NCBI GenBank assembly: GCA_009746045.1
Contig: RPFO01000175.1
Coordinates: 1,536,898 to 1,600,897, forward strand
Reading direction: 5' to 3'
DNA from: Mesostigma viride
Taxonomy: Eukaryota > Streptophyta > Mesostigmatophyceae > Mesostigmatales > Mesostigmataceae
DNA length: 64,000 nt
The notes beneath the pieces were generated by a model. It made no database searches, was not told the origin of the DNA, and saw only the letters and a program-made list of their open reading frames with translations. The position numbers and the translations under genes are program-made. Below, piece by piece: positions 54,024 through 64,000 of the stretch; position 1 is the first letter of the stretch, and every line of letters begins with the position of its first letter.

Positions 54024-54546
54024 CTGCACCAGAACAAGTAGCAAAAAAAAAAAAAGAAAAGAAACATAACATCATTTAAATCCTTTTTCTCTAGCAAAAA
54101 ATACTCACCTTAAAACTTGCAAGCTAAAAACAATCATAACAAATGCACTACCAACAAACAACCATGTGTGTGGAAGCCAGTATGGTGTTGGCGGATTGGG
54201 GGGCCCGGCTGGTCTACCCAACCCAATGATACTTATCTATTGCCATGCACACTCCTGTTATTAAGAACAACCAAAGCTCGCATGCAAGCAAGGGTGCAAA
54301 TATTTGGTAACCTTTTCAGGAGACCGCATGAATGAAGAACTTGGATGTGGTAGTGATGCCACACAGGTCTAGTGGGTGGAAAAATAACACGGACTTTAAT
54401 TTACCCTATGCACTACTGCTCTAAACCCTAGACTGTATTCACTCACTTTTGTCAGGCCAACAACCGTCCCGCCTGGTTAAAGAAACATCAGTGATGGCGT
54501 AATGTTCTTACAAACGACGTCCCCATTTCAGCCCTGTATCACTCAC

Positions 54547-54807
54547 CTCACCGCCAAGGCCAGGAGGACACAACTCAGCTCCGTTCATGTCCTTAAAACC
54601 TTCTTTCCCGCTGTGATAAGTCGTGCCGTGTCTTGCCATGCCCTCAAGCACACTGCTCGTGAATGGCACTGTTGAGTGGGCCAGGATGCCGCCCATCACC
54701 ATCGCCTTAAGGCTTCTGTCATGTAGCACCAGAGCCCCTTTGGGCCCAACCCATGCGCCATAATGCAAGGCAGTGTCCCGAGTAATCTCCCATAACTGAG
54801 CGAGCAC
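54547..54807 (-). CDS. Exon of an unrecognised MULE-borne protein
   Basis: Acceptor GGCATCACAG| (54807) and donor GGTGAG|GTGAGT (54547), 87 codons, phase 0 at both ends. It reads VLAQLWEITRDTALHYGAWV, then GPKGALVLHDRSLKAMVMGG and a Cys-Pro-Pro-Gly end. No family was recognised. It joins in frame to the exons at 55807-55977 and 54023. Confidence 0.6.
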
Positions 54808-55806
54808 CTGTGATGCCCCTGAAGCTTCAAACGTCTCTCCACCCCATTGGCCGGTTCCGACGACCTTTTTTATGGTTCATTACAGGGAGGATGCCGGGGG
54901 GAGCAGAGGGGAGGGGCGGGAGGGGGGGAGACAAACAATAGAAGAAAAATTTAGAACCAGAAAGTTAAGCAATTTGTGGGTTGTAATAGTAAAAGAAATC
55001 AGTAAACCTATAATGCAGAGTATTGGAGTAATGTCGTATTGCATGGGCTGGACGGGAATTTCAGGGGGGGAAAATGATAGAAAAAGTTTTGATGGCTTGT
55101 CAGAGCTATTGCTCTCGTCTTTTGTACGTCTTATTTAGGCGGAAATATAATAACACAAGGTGTGAGTCAACAAACAAACCAATAAGGACGCGCAGTCACC
55201 ACAATGCAGGTGGCAAAGACCCCGTACAGCAAGCACATAAACAATTTTACCACTTTCAGTTGTATAGCCCCGCTAGGCATTGAAGAAGCCATGCTGAGTT
55301 TACCCGGTAAAGATCACATGGCATACTCTACCAGACAACAAATACCGAGTTAAGGGCCAAGGGGCAAGGACCCAGGGATATTGTACCTTCATGCACGCAC
55401 GCATGACTGCACCTTACCTTCCACTCTTGTGTTCAGTATTCTATACATTCACTACACGAAGCCTGCACATACACGAAGCCTGCATTGCGCTCGAGGTCCC
55501 TTTTCTGTTTTAAACCATGGCCTTGAGCTTTCCGCTCATCAAAACTGTCCAAGGGCCTCAGCAGGGTACAGTACAAGTTGTAAAGCCTTACAAATTACGC
55601 TGGGCAGGGCTGTCGCTAACATGATGTCGGAATGACAATTTATTTTACCGAGCGTGCCCTGCCAAGCGTCATTTGTAATGCTTTACAAGTGTGTACGTAT
55701 GACAGTCCATGAAATAAAAGAAATCCTAGTCCTCAAACCCAGGCCCTACGGTGAATTTTTCGGCAGGCCAGGCTACACATCATATGGCTAGCTGACAAAC
55801 GCTCAC

Positions 55807-55977
55807 CTGATACGCCGCCAGGATGGTACCCCCTTCAACATAAACTTCAATCGTAGCCACGTTGCAATGAAGAGTAGCGTGTGGGCTGTTTTCCAACACG
55901 CACTTGGCAGCCATGGCTGGCGTTATGCGCATACAGAGCGTCATAATCGTGTCCGGCTTGGCGCCGCTGTCAATATC
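55807..55977 (-). CDS. Exon of an unrecognised MULE-borne protein
   Basis: Acceptor GCGTGCAG| (55977) and donor TATCAG|GTGAGC (55807), 57 codons, phase 0 at both ends. It reads DIDSGAKPDTIMTLCMRITP and EVYVEGGTILAAYQ. An earlier AG at about 55998 is a less suitable acceptor because it breaks phase. Function unknown. Confidence 0.6.
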
Positions 55978-56170
55978 CTGCACGCATGAGGAGCGCCAAC
56001 CGAAGCTGCAGATATCTTGCTCAATTGATTTTTTTTTTTTAACCAAGAGCGTGATAAGCAGATTTATGGCAGCGTTTTCCAAGTTGTAAACAATATCTAG
56101 ACAACACCTAGAACGTAGAACAATACCTAGAACGTAAATTATCAAAGTATAACAAAAGGGGAAAACGTAC

Positions 56171-56266
56171 CCATTCATCGCTTGTAATGTTCACATATGA
56201 CAAGGCCCTGCATGCCGTTAACATGAGTCCTAAATAAATAACGGCTAGAATCACGGCCCTAGCCAT
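56171..56266 (-). CDS. First exon of the MULE-borne protein, signal-peptide-like
   Basis: Starts at ATG 56266 and ends at donor GAATGG|GTACG (56171), 32 codons, phase 0. MARAVILAVIYLGLMLTACR is a typical signal peptide: Arg near the start, a hydrophobic core, then a small-residue cleavage zone near ACRA|L. It lies about 150 bp inside the right TIR. If it is part of the transposase transcript this would be odd for a nuclear protein; more likely it starts a separate cargo gene. Confidence 0.55.
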
Positions 56267-56411
56267 GATGATAGTGCCTATGAAATGAAATCGCAAGCCG
56301 CGACGTTCTTCACGAGGATTGCAGTCGGCTAGTTGCGGCCATGATCACCAGAGGTCGCATCGGCGAATTTGACCCAAGTCCTGCTTGCTCAAAATTTGGC
56401 GCCTTTTGCAA

Positions 56412-56603
56412 GCCACACTTTTACGTCGGTTGGAGTTTTACGCCGCACCAGTGGGTAGCTGTCAAGTCGCGCCGCGCCCAGCCTTGCGCACTCCCAGCCT
56501 CGCGCACTCCCCAGCCTTGCGCACGCCAGCCTTGCGCACGCTGCGCCGCGCCCAGCCTTGTGCATCGTCTGAAGAAATCAGTGTCTGATGTTTACAAAAA
56601 CTC
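56412..56603 (-). repeat. MULE right terminal inverted repeat
   Basis: The inverted partner of 42980-43181, ending in GTTTACAAAAACTC. The first candidate coding exon on the minus strand starts about 150 bp inside it, as is usual for genes transcribed from a MULE TIR. Confidence 0.88.
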
Positions 56604-56612
56604 TCCAAACAA

Positions 56613-58499
56613 TTCCACCGAAAAAAACCCGAGTGTGAAAACCCTGTGAATCCAATCAATCCATCCACACATCCACCGAATTTGTCCCGAATTTGCAAGC
56701 AGAAGGGTGAGGCTCTTCCGAAAATTGGCTCCGCCGTAGAGTTTCAAAGGGCAAGTTGCACGTTACACCCCCCCCCCACGTTTTAGATTGGGGTCCGACC
56801 AATCCAGGGCTCACGATCTTAAATAATCTTACTACTGTGATTCGTATCTACTAAATTCTACTAAATTCTACTACAATCATACTACTAGTAGAGGTCAAAT
56901 CCAGGGTCTCATGATCTTAAACCTGAGAATCTTAAACGTGTGGGGGGGGGCCGGGTGTACTTGATAACCCCAGTCATCCCCCCCCTGGACCCCGCCCTTC
57001 TGGTCGCGAACTATCGGGACAACATCCTGATCAGCTACAGTGTACAACAGTACTGTAGCCGTTTGCACTCAAAAAGGAGGGGTGGCATGCCCGGGCAAAA
57101 TTTCCTGGAACCGCGGTACCAGAGAGGGTTGTCCCAGGGGCTGACGGTGGTGGATTTTCGCGGGGCCCATGGTTAACCACGGGGTTTGAGGGTCAAAAAC
57201 TTGCCGGTGGCGGTTCGTGGGCCCTGGGTGATCAGAACCGTGGCTTACTACAGACCAGTAGAATGAATCTGCCACGTGTAATATGTTAGCCGACTAGGGT
57301 TGTACGTCACGCCGGGTTGGCTCAGGACCGTGGTAGCCTATGGACCAGTAGAAGTATGCCACGTGGATAATGTTGTAGGTATTGTACCTGTGCCTGCCAC
57401 GTGGCTTTTCCTGGCCGCCACGTGCGAAGTCACTTGAACCATCACGCGCATGCCACGTCATCATGTGCATCACTCATGTGTGCGTCAGGCGTGTGCATCA
57501 TGTGGGTTTGTTTTGAGGGTTGTTGCCACGTGGCAGAATAATGGAGTACGGAGAGAGCAGAATAGTAGTAGAAAGTCCAGTTTATAGCGGGTAGTAGGGA
57601 TAGTTACCGCAAATAGGAGTCCGAGGGGGTAACCATGGTACCGGCTCTCGGGCTTGCCGGCGGGTACCATGGTCCTGGACGCTACCGTGGTACCAGCAGC
57701 GTTGGGTGCCGGTTGCGGTCTACGCGTCATGGTTGGACCGCGGGCCTGGCCTTTTTTGTCCGACGGTGGTGGTTTTTGTGACCGCGGACCCTTGGCTGGA
57801 TGCCACCCCTCCTACTCAAAATCGGTGGATGGAGCTGTGGATGGTAGACGCGCAGGTTTAAGTTTTCCCATATACTGGACACTTTTCTAATTGCCGTACC
57901 GTTTCAGCCGCAGATTCAAAAACTTTAAGATAATATCCACCGTCGGCAAAGTTACCTCCAATGGGATAGCTAATCGTGCATCCCTCTTTGCTCACGTCTC
58001 CACTCTCCAACCGACATTATTATTAGCTTCGCCGGTATTCGGCGAAACTTTTTGTACAGTACTACTGTAGTGCTCAACAAGCAAAGTTTGCAAGTATGTA
58101 CACCTTACCCAGGCCTTACCCCATGTTCTTCTTGGCAAGATGCGTGTGAGAACTCGGACCTTGCTGCTGTCAGACTTTCCAGCGTTTTATGAAGGCTTTC
58201 ACGGTTGCCCGTTCTTTGTCAAAGTAACCTACGCAGCGTGCGACGATAATTTGCTTGCTCAGGCTATGGCTTTCTCTGATCATGAGCTGTAGCCTGTAAC
58301 GCTCGCCCTCCCCGTTGGCATGAAAGGCGGAACAGCACGCCAATATAATCAGTTGGGGGGTCAGCTTGGTTATCTAGCAGCTTAAAAGAAATACCTGCAG
58401 TGGCAGTACCCTGCTGCAGCCCACATTTTCGCAATATTAGCGAACGACAACACGACCTGCTGTGCTAGGCGGTCGGACTGTCAAGTTGTCGTCTCAATC
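56613..58499. other. Intergenic region upstream of NCBP1
   Basis: No gene is recognised. Six matches to GCCACGT (most as CCACGTG) lie between 57266 and 57530. A palindromic GGTACCATGG/CCATGGTACC pair is at about 57630-57670. A C-run lies at 56765 and a G-run at 56941. A TTCGCCGGTATTCGGCGAA hairpin is at 58027-58045. Confidence 0.45.
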
Positions 58500-61400
58500 A
58501 TGGAAGTGGTAGAGTATGACAGGCGGAAAAGTGAAGGTTTCAGGGGCGGCGGGCGGGGCGGCGGTGGTCGCCGGCGAACCAGTGCTGGGGATATTGAAGG
58601 TACGGCACATGCAGATGGCAACTTTAGATTGGGCATTCGGTAGGCGTTAAAATATTTGTCATGCGAAGGCACCTGCATTTCGTAATAAAATTTGCTGGGT
58701 AATTGTGTTGCTCCTCACCGTTCCTCCTGCCTGGCGTGGTCTCAGGAGGCCCCCAAAGACGACGACCTGACGGCGGTAGCACCTTCGAGGAGAAGTACGT
58801 GTACTTGTCCGTCCAGCTTTTAGCAGAAACGTGAACGCTTTTAGTGTTGGGCCTCAGCCTTCCACATAACTGTCTGCACGCGACTTCCGGTGGACTGTGT
58901 TTCAGCCATCCACACAAGTGTCTGCACGCGACTTCCGGTGCACTGTTGTTGGTATAAAATACACTTTTCTGCCTTTCCACTGCCCTCTCCCCTCCCTCCC
59001 TCCCTCCCTCCCTCCCTCCCTCCCTCCCTCCCCTCCCTCCCTCCCTCCCTCCCTCCCTCCCTCCCTCCCTCCCTCCCTCCCTCCCTCCCTCCCTCCTCCC
59101 TCCCTCCCTCCCTCCCTCCCTCCCTCCCTCCCTCCCTCCCTCCCTCCCTCCCTCCCTCTCCCTCCCTCCCTCCCTCCCTCCCTCCCTCCCTCCCTCCCTC
59201 CCTCCCTCCCTCCCTCCCTCCCCTCCCTCCCTCCCCTCCCGCCCTCCCTTGTGTCCTTCACTTCCTTTCAGTCTCTGTGCTGCTTTCAATACCTGCTCAA
59301 CCCTGTCCGACATCCTTTTCCTACTAGTTTCCAACCAATTACTTCCCAACCCAAGCTGGGCTCTCCTGCCCCAATGGCTTTTCTTTTCAAATAATGCCAT
59401 TCTCCTGCACGTGTGTGCATGCATGCTGATGGCTATCGTTTATACCAATGACCATCAGCCACATACATCATGCCACTGTCGGTGGCGACATGCCACGTGC
59501 GTGATGGTTGTTGGCTGTTGTGTGCATGACTGATAAATCACGGCGGCGTTTCATGCACATGGGCATTGGTTGGTGGCGGCGTAGCATGCGCACAATCGGC
59601 TGAACGATGGCAGGCCTGACATGTCCACAATGGCGGAACGGTGGTGGCTTGTCATGGGCGTCGTTGCTGGCGGTGGTGTAATGCGCACGATTGGCTCAGT
59701 GATGGCATGGCGTTTGCATGATCGTTGAATGATGGCAGCGAATGTCGTGATGCGTATCACTATCTTGATCGGTGGCGGCGTGTCATGTGCCTGATACTTG
59801 GAATGATGGCGTGACGTGGGCATGGTTGTTTTGATTGGCAGTGGCGTGTCATGTGCATCATGCCATTGTCATCAGTTAGGTTGGTGACCATGTATCTGAT
59901 GGGATGGGGCCCGTGGGGGGGGCGTGTCATGTGCATTACGCCATTGTTGAATGGTGGTGGGTTGACGTGCGCCAGGTTGCCCACCTTTGTGGTCCGCCTG
60001 GGAGACCAGGCTACCAGCGGGGGGGCCGCCGTCGAAGAACAGCTGGTGAGTGCGCGCTTGGACTGGATCATTTATATCATCAATGCCCTATGGTATCGCT
60101 ATCATCACTAGTAGTATATTACTATATCATTGATGCCCTATGTATAATGCTAGTGTTTAGTTGCTCGTGAGCAGCTTGCGAGTGCGCGCCTGGACTCGAT
60201 GTTTGGGTATCATGTGGGTTGTTACCTGTTAAACACTAGTGTCGTGCGCGTAGCTATCTGTGAATAGCTGGCGAGCGCTACAGTGTTCATTCCATGTTTT
60301 TTGGTATAGTGCTAGTGTCATGCTAGTATTTGTTATGGCTAGAGTCATGCAGTGGTTGTGCTTAAAGGGAGGGTGTATGATGCTTTTCAACCAGGACTCT
60401 ACATCTGGGCTTGTTGCCAGGGGAAAAGGGGGGGGCGGGGGGTGGGGGGGGGGGGGGTAAGGACACTCCATTCAGGCATGGTGGTGTGTGGTCACCACTT
60501 AGGTTGGCAGCCACGGCAGGGGCGCTTGGAGGTAGGGAGGGGAGATGTTTTTTTGGAAAACGCGGCAGGATTAGGGATTTGGCTCTCCTGGGATTATGAG
60601 GTTGGCCCTTTCTGTTCTTGCCGTTCCAACCTTTGTGGCCCGGTTTCGCATCCTTGCGTGTGGCATCCGGTGCCTTATTTTTGGCTTGTGTGGTAAGCAC
60701 GTGAGTAAATGTGTACGTGAATTAGTAAGATATTAAGTTAGTAAGAACTGCATAAGTGCGATAGTGCGTTAGGAAAAAAGAAGGTACGTATGCGCATAAG
60801 TAAGTAAGTACGTACGTACGTAAGTACATGAGATGCGATGCGATGTGGTGCGCGGGGCGCACATCATGAAGTACGTGGCTCGTGCGGGGATAGAAGAAAA
60901 AGGCCCGACCCACGCCTTATGGTGTTCGGACTGAGACAGCAAGATAGGTGTTGGGGGGGGGCCAGTTTCTCTGGGTACCACAGGGTTGTGCCATTCCGTC
61001 ACCGGCGGAATTATTGTCCACTTGCATTGTTTGCCACGAGAAGGGGTGGCCCTCGCGGAGCCTGGGATAGCAGGGTGGGGAAGAAAGGAAGCAAGCTAGG
61101 CGGATGAGTTAGATCGGGAGGGGTGGCCCTCGTGAAGCCTAGGAAAGGAGGGAGGGAAAGAAAAGGAAGCAGGCTAGGCGCTTGAGTTCAATGGGGAAGG
61201 CGAGTTCAATAGGGAAGGGGTGGTCCGTGCGAAGCCGAGGCCTTCTCCGGAGCCAGGTCGCTGCGCTGCCAAGGTTTAGGCGAGAAGCAGGCGCCTGGAG
61301 TTAGTATAAATATTGGCCGGAATCCTTTTGCCTGCCCGAAGGTTCCGGACCAATACTTACCCAGCGATGACCACTCGCTGGTAACCAAAGTGTATGCGTG

Positions 61401-62639
61401 CACTCAGGGATCCGTGCATATTGGCTCCTTTGTTCACCCATGGATACAGGATGGGGGCCTTCACCCTTCAAGTCTGCTCAGCGAGCCCTGGCCGTGGCCA
61501 AGCGCTTTTTGTCTGCCCTTGTCTTCTGACACGTTTAGAGCACGGCCATGTTAATTAAGATTTTTGGAGTGGCTCGCGTGCCAGCGTTAAGAAGTGCGAA
61601 TGTCCACGGCGGTTTCTGATTGGTCGTGGATGCTGGCATATTACTGATTTGGGGGTGTACGTGTACCTTTGATGTGTATCGTTCATGATTGCAGGAAGGG
61701 CTGTGCCGGGCGCTGCGGAGGGACAGCGCGGTGTGCACGCCGCAGCTGGTGGAGGTGAGCTGTGGCGTGGCTGGGGCTAGTAGAGCTTGCCTTTGATGCC
61801 TGCTATGATTAGATGCCTGTTATTCGGTTTAGAATGTACGACTATGTAATGATGGAGGTGAGCCGTGGCTTGGCTGAGTCTTAAAGAGCCCGCGTGCCTC
61901 TAAAAGCATGCACGGGCGTTGGTAGTAGCAGATACTTTAGAGGCCTGTGCGCGTTGGCTCATGCACTAATGGTTACATGCTGTTGCAGGATGTAGTCTTC
62001 ATGTATTACTTCCCAACATTTTCCAGTAATGGATTTTCCAAAGCATAAGTGCCACCGCTCTCTTTCTTTCCCTTTCAAAATGGGCTTGGATGTACTCATG
62101 ATTGTGCTCTGTGACCTTCCAGCATTGTCACAAGAGTGAATGTATATCCTCCTCCCCCCTCTTCCCCTCCCCCCGCCCTCTCCCTCCCCCGCCTCCTGCT
62201 CCCCTCCCCTTGGCCCCGTATCCCTCATCTTGGCTGCTGGCCGGACTTTCATGAAGCTTCTGTCTGTTACGTGGTTGCATGTGTCTCGGTTTTCCGTTGT
62301 GCATGTTTCATTATAAGCTCAAAAAAAGGCCATAGCATGGATTGTGCCTCCAGTTGCATTATCTTTCGAGAAGTGCAGGCTGATTGCATGTAATCAATGC
62401 CAATAAGGTCCGACTTTCAGAGACAGTATGTTGTGGCATTCTTCTCCCCACCCTTATGTTGTGCTTATCCCTGAACTGCATTTTTAGATATAGCTGTTAT
62501 TCAACTTGTGGGCTCACGATTCGTTTTCCTTCGTGGCGTTGATGCATGTCATCGCTCGCCACTCTTCTTCTCTTCTCCACAGACCATTCTCGACTGCGTG
62601 ACAGAGCTGCCCACAAAGACGCCTATTTATGGCACCCTG
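58500..62639 (+). CDS. NCBP1: Nuclear cap-binding protein subunit 1 (CBP80), first five exons
   Basis: Exons 58500-58599, 58746-58794, 59976-60045, 61695-61754 and 62583-62639, all with GT-AG borders and matching phases (98 codons); the gene continues beyond the window. The start MEVVEYDRRKSEGFRGGG is Gly/Arg-rich, then RRRPDGGSTFEEKLPTFVVR and LGDQATSGGAAVEEQLEGLC, matching the IGEK...S.LE.NLEGL start of the CBP80 MIF4G domain. The last exon, DCVTELPTKTPIYGTL, matches the LPxKxxxYxTLVGLLN motif. With CBP20 the protein forms the complex that binds the 5' cap of nuclear RNA for splicing and export. Introns are 146 bp to 1.6 kb and repeat-rich. Confidence 0.75.
58868..58941. repeat. Tandem duplication in NCBP1 intron 2
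   Basis: Two copies of a 40-bp unit containing GTCTGCACGCGACTTCCGGT. Confidence 0.85.
58993..59240. repeat. (CCCT)n tetranucleotide array in NCBP1 intron 2
   Basis: About 60 units of CCCT with a few interruptions. All frames stay open on both strands, which creates false ORFs rich in Pro/Ser/Leu (+) or Gly/Arg/Glu (-). Confidence 0.95.
59440..59965. repeat. Degenerate minisatellite in NCBP1 intron 2
   Basis: Irregular units of about 40-60 bp with the pattern TGGCGGCGTGTCATGTGCAT...GATGG. Confidence 0.6.
60410..60462 (+). repeat. G-run cluster in NCBP1 intron 3
   Basis: GGGGAAAAGGGGGGGGCGGG followed by further runs of G up to 14 long; fits the G-quadruplex pattern. Confidence 0.85.
60796..60845. 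repeat. GTAA/GTAC and GCGAT short tandem repeats
   Basis: AAGTAAGTAAGTACGTACGT followed by GATGCGATGCGATG. Confidence 0.85.
61025..61250. repeat. Three degenerate about 90-bp tandem units in NCBP1 intron 3
   Basis: Each unit has AGGGGTGGCCCTCG.G.AGCC or a close variant followed by A/G-rich sequence and AAGCA.GCTAGGCG. Confidence 0.7.
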
Positions 62640-62814
62640 GTACGTGTTGGCATGGTGGTTGTCTACGGCGGTGACACTGGCTTGATCTGTGCAGTCTGTG
62701 GTATAGTCCAGCGCGTTAGTGATCTAGCTACGGTATAGTCCATCGCTTGAGTATCTATAGTTGGTATAGTCCTCAGTCTTCACAGCCCCCCAGCATCTCC
62801 CGTGTGTAAGTACA

Positions 62815-64000
62815 TGTCGTTATCGGTGGCGCAAAGGTCATGCTGTTATTGACATGTTGTTATTGGTGGCGCAAAGGTCATGCTGTTATTGACATGTTGT
62901 TATTGGTGGCGCAAAGGTCATGTTGTTATTAGTGGCGCAAAGGTCATGCTGTTATTGGTGGCGCAAAGGTCATGTTGTTATTGGTGGCGCAAAGGTCATG
63001 TTGGTATTGGTGGCGCAAAGGTCATGTTGTTATTGGTGGCGCAAACGTCATGCTGTTATTAGTGGCGCAAAGGTCATGTTGTTATTGGTGGAACAAAGGT
63101 CATGTTGTTATTGGTGGAACAAAGGTCATGTTGTTATTGGTGGCGCAAAGGTCATGTTGTTATTGGTGGCGCAAAGGTCATGTTGTTATTGGTGGCGCAA
63201 AGGTCATGTTGTTATTGGTGGCGCAAAGGTCATGTTGTTATTGGTGGCGCAAAGGTCATGCTGTTATTGGTGGCGCAAAGGTCATGCTGTTATTAGTGGC
63301 GCAAAGGTCATGTTGTTATTGGTGGCGCAAAGGTCATGTTGTTATTGGTGGCGCAAAGGTCATGTTGTTATTAGTGGCGCAAAGGTCATGTTGTTATTGG
63401 TGGCGCAAAGGTCATGTTGTTATTGGTGGCGCAAAGGTCATGTTGGTATTGGTGGCGCAAAGGTCATGTTGTTATTGGTGGCGCTAAGGTCATGTTGTTA
63501 TTGGTGGCGCAAAGGTCATGCTGTTATTAGTGGCGCAAAGGTCATGTTGTTATTGGTGGAACAAAGGTCATGTTGTTATTGGTGGCGCAAAGGTCATGTT
63601 GTTATTGGTGGCGCAAAGGTCATGTTGTTATTGGTGGCGCAAAGGTCATGTTGTTATTGGTGGCGCAAAGGTCATGTTGTTATTGGTGGCGCAAAGGTCA
63701 TGTTGTTATTGGTGGCGCAAAGGTCATGTTGTTATTGGTGGCGCAAAGGTCATGTTGTTATTAGTGGCGCAAAGGTCATGCTGTTATTAGTGGCGCAAAG
63801 GTCATGTTGTTATTGGTGGCGCAAAGGTCATGTTGTTATTGGTGGCGCAAAGGTCATGCTGTTATTAGTGGCGCAAAGGTCATGTTGTTATTGGTGGAAC
63901 AAAGGTCATGTTGTTATTGGTGGCGCAAAGGTCATGTTGTTATTGGTGGCGCAAAGGTCATGTTGTTATTGGTGGCGCAAAGGTCATGTTGTTATTGGTG
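62815..64000 (+). repeat. 26-bp minisatellite in NCBP1 intron 5, running off the window
   Basis: Unit GGTGGCGCAAAGGTCATG plus TTGTTATT, about 45 copies, highly homogeneous. Variants are GGAACAAAGG, CTGTTATT and TTAGTGG. As 26 is not a multiple of three, long ORFs arise by 78-bp periodicity and are not genes. Confidence 0.95.

Noticed and set aside
58624-59424. 266-residue minus-strand ORF rich in Gly/Arg/Glu and the plus-strand Pro/Ser/Leu ORFs
   Set aside because: They are produced by the CCCT array in an NCBP1 intron and do not respect the exon structure.
62880-63790. Plus-strand ORFs of 60-171 residues with MLLLVAQRSCCYWW repeats
   Set aside because: Artefact of the 26-bp minisatellite, which has a 78-bp coding periodicity.

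Overview
This window is nuclear DNA from a eukaryote, most likely a green alga or related photosynthetic protist. The evidence is spliced genes with GT-AG introns, the first exons of a nuclear cap-binding protein gene, a plant-type intron-bearing MULE transposase, Copia and chromovirus (Gypsy) retroelements, a LINE with ORF1 and endonuclease, split-direct-repeat elements like TOC1/PAT of volvocine algae, and long microsatellites. The species is not established. Almost everything left of 56.6 kb is transposable elements inserted into one another; the host gene starts at 58.5 kb.

Region 1 (1-25 kb) is a nest of LTR retrotransposons on the + strand. Copia-1 runs off the left edge and is cut in the middle of its reverse transcriptase by Copia-2 (2261-22918, 616/628-bp LTRs, target duplication CTATT). 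Copia-2 is in turn interrupted by a LINE ORF1/3'UTR fragment (5415-6012, 11-bp duplication), a minus-strand chromovirus (6645-16831, 670/667-bp LTRs, duplication ATGTC) and a split-direct-repeat element (19591-21555). At the three target-duplicating insertions, removing the insert with one duplication copy restores the reading frame. Both Copia elements place a retropepsin-like domain between integrase and RT and carry HGDD at the RT active site. The chromovirus carries two extra ORFs: an RNase-H1-type hybrid-binding domain upstream of gag and a 437-residue protein downstream of integrase.

Region 2 (25-34.7 kb) is a minus-strand LINE. Its endonuclease is broken by an element with palindromic ends and a tRNA B-box-like motif (27628-28800, duplication GGCGT). 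Its ORF1 appears split by a 1.9-kb TTAA-type element, which itself holds a second split-direct-repeat element. Region 3 (30.3-42.7 kb) is a cluster of such TTAA-bordered elements of about 1.7-1.9 kb plus a 640-bp perfect-style hairpin.

Region 4 (42980-56603) is a 13.6-kb MULE with long terminal inverted repeats and a 9-bp target duplication. It carries a transposase gene whose exons (zinc-binding, DDE transposase, SWIM) join in phase, and upstream same-strand exons of an unrecognised protein beginning with a signal-peptide-like segment, together with mini- and microsatellites.

Region 5 (56.6-64 kb) is host sequence. Five in-phase exons encode the N-terminus of the cap-binding complex large subunit (NCBP1/CBP80). 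Its introns contain a CCCT array, degenerate minisatellites, G-runs and, in the last visible intron, a 26-bp minisatellite that runs off the window.
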